Assembly (NCBI GenBank): GCA_029238555.1
Contig: JAQWFV010000059.1
Coordinates: 1 to 6,478 of the forward strand
Reading direction: 5' to 3'
DNA length: 6,478 nucleotides
DNA from: Flavobacteriaceae bacterium
GTDB lineage: Bacteria; Bacteroidota; Bacteroidia; Flavobacteriales; Flavobacteriaceae
In this document: positions 5,753 to 6,478 of the stretch, piece after piece
Position numbering within the stretch: position 1 is the first letter of the stretch
Layout: each line of letters starts with the position of its first letter
The notes under the pieces: model-generated
What the model was told of the DNA's origin: nothing
Database searches by the model: none
Seen by the model: the letters and a program-made list of their open reading frames with translations, nothing else
Translations under genes and position numbers: made by a program

Positions 5753-6478
5753 ATGCGTTTTGGAATAGCAAAACTTTCTAATATAGCCTTAAGGAGCGCT
5801 CCAGATATGGATAGTGCGATTGTTACCATGGCCCATTACGGAGAAGGTTTTAAAATACTAGACCACAGAAAATGGTGGTTTAAGGTCAGAATGGCCTACG
5901 ACCAAACAGAAGGTTGGGTAGAAAATTTACAGGTATTGGAAATTTCAGAGGACCAATACCAAAGCCTGGAAGAAAAAACCCCTAGCTATTGCCAAGAACT
6001 CACTGGTTTTATACAAGAAGAAAACGGTGCACTTATGCCTGTTTTATTAGGGGCCAATACAAGTCAATTAAAATTACTGTCCCATACTTTTGAAGGTAAT
6101 ACAAAGGCCAACGGAACTAAAAATGGGATAGTAAATACCGCTTTAATGTATTTAAACGCACCCCATCTTAAAGGAGGCACGCTCCCGTTTGGCATAGACG
6201 CCTCGGGATTGAGTCAGATGGCATATAAACTCAATGGATACACATTGGCTAGGACGGCTGAATTACAATCCAAACAAGGAGAACCACTGAGTTTTATTGA
6301 AGAGTCTGAAGCAGGAGATTTGGCATTTTTTGACAATGCAGAAGGGGTCATAGATCACGTAGGCATTATACTTCCGGACCACCATATCATTCACTGCCAC
6401 GGAAAGGTTCGCATAGACCGAATAGACCACACAGGAATATTCAACAACGACACCAATCAGTACTCCCATTCCCTAAGG
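5753..6478 (+). CDS. SH3b-NlpC/P60 protein lacking the catalytic cysteine, 3' end cut off
   Basis: 242 codons are visible and the frame is open to the right edge. An N-terminal bacterial SH3-like domain (about 1-62, with WWFKVRM and EGWVENLQ) is followed by a linker and an NlpC/P60 (C40 peptidase) domain from about 120 onward. Active members cut the D-glutamyl-diamino acid bond in peptidoglycan stem peptides with a Cys-His-His triad. Here the nucleophile motif expected as GIDCSG reads GIDASGLSQ, with A150 (codon GCC at 6200-6202) in place of Cys. The later histidines are kept: H202 in IDHVGIIL and H214 in IIHCHGKVRID. K140 stands before GG where I expect Trp. The rest of the domain is well conserved and there is no frameshift, so a binding or regulatory pseudoenzyme is likely. 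No signal peptide is visible, which as far as I recall is usual for the flavobacterial group. It is probably co-transcribed with the thiolase. The missing C-terminus is probably short. Confidence 0.88.
   Translation, partial: MRFGIAKLSNIALRSAPDMDSAIVTMAHYGEGFKILDHRKWWFKVRMAYDQTEGWVENLQVLEISEDQYQSLEEKTPSYCQELTGFIQEENGALMPVLLGANTSQLKLLSHTFEGNTKANGTKNGIVNTALMYLNAPHLKGGTLPFGIDASGLSQMAYKLNGYTLARTAELQSKQGEPLSFIEESEAGDLAFFDNAEGVIDHVGIILPDHHIIHCHGKVRIDRIDHTGIFNNDTNQYSHSLR

Noticed and set aside
6263..6469. 68-codon minus-strand frame inside the NlpC/P60 gene
   Set aside because: It is antisense to a conserved domain and has no supporting motif.

Overview
The window looks like chromosomal DNA from a marine-type member of the Flavobacteriaceae (Bacteroidota). 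This rests on the flavobacterial character of the 7TM-HD protein and the SH3b-NlpC/P60 protein, on promoter motifs of the Bacteroidota TAnnTTTG type, on AT-rich leaders without Shine-Dalgarno sequences, and on tRNA genes that do not encode CCA. The species cannot be named from this sequence.

Layout, left to right. (1) 1-1526, minus strand: the N-terminal 508 codons of a very AT-rich superfamily 2 (DEAH) helicase whose end lies beyond the left edge. (2) 1527-1927: about 400 bases without a credible gene, holding the helicase leader and some weak inverted repeats. (3) 1928-2355, minus strand: a three-tRNA operon, transcribed Ser(GCU), Pro(UGG), Arg(UCU). It has a well-formed Bacteroidota promoter in front and an intrinsic terminator behind. 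(4) 2399-4444, minus strand: a complete 681-residue 7TM-HD membrane phosphodiesterase of the PgpH type, probably acting on cyclic di-AMP. (5) 4565-5749, plus strand: a complete 394-residue acetyl-CoA acetyltransferase (thiolase). (6) 5753-6478, plus strand: an SH3b-NlpC/P60 protein, cut by the right edge close to its natural C-terminus and only 3 bases behind the thiolase.

How it fits together. The right two thirds look like ordinary core genome: stable RNA, nucleotide signalling, central acyl-CoA metabolism and a cell-wall protein. The left quarter differs in base composition and arginine codon use. It ends next to the 3' end of a tRNA gene, a classic site for an integrated element, so the helicase may belong to an accessory island whose other genes lie off the left edge.

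The most striking point is in the last gene. The catalytic cysteine expected in its NlpC/P60 domain is an alanine, while the two histidine positions and the surrounding motifs are kept. That suggests a pseudoenzyme rather than a working peptidase.
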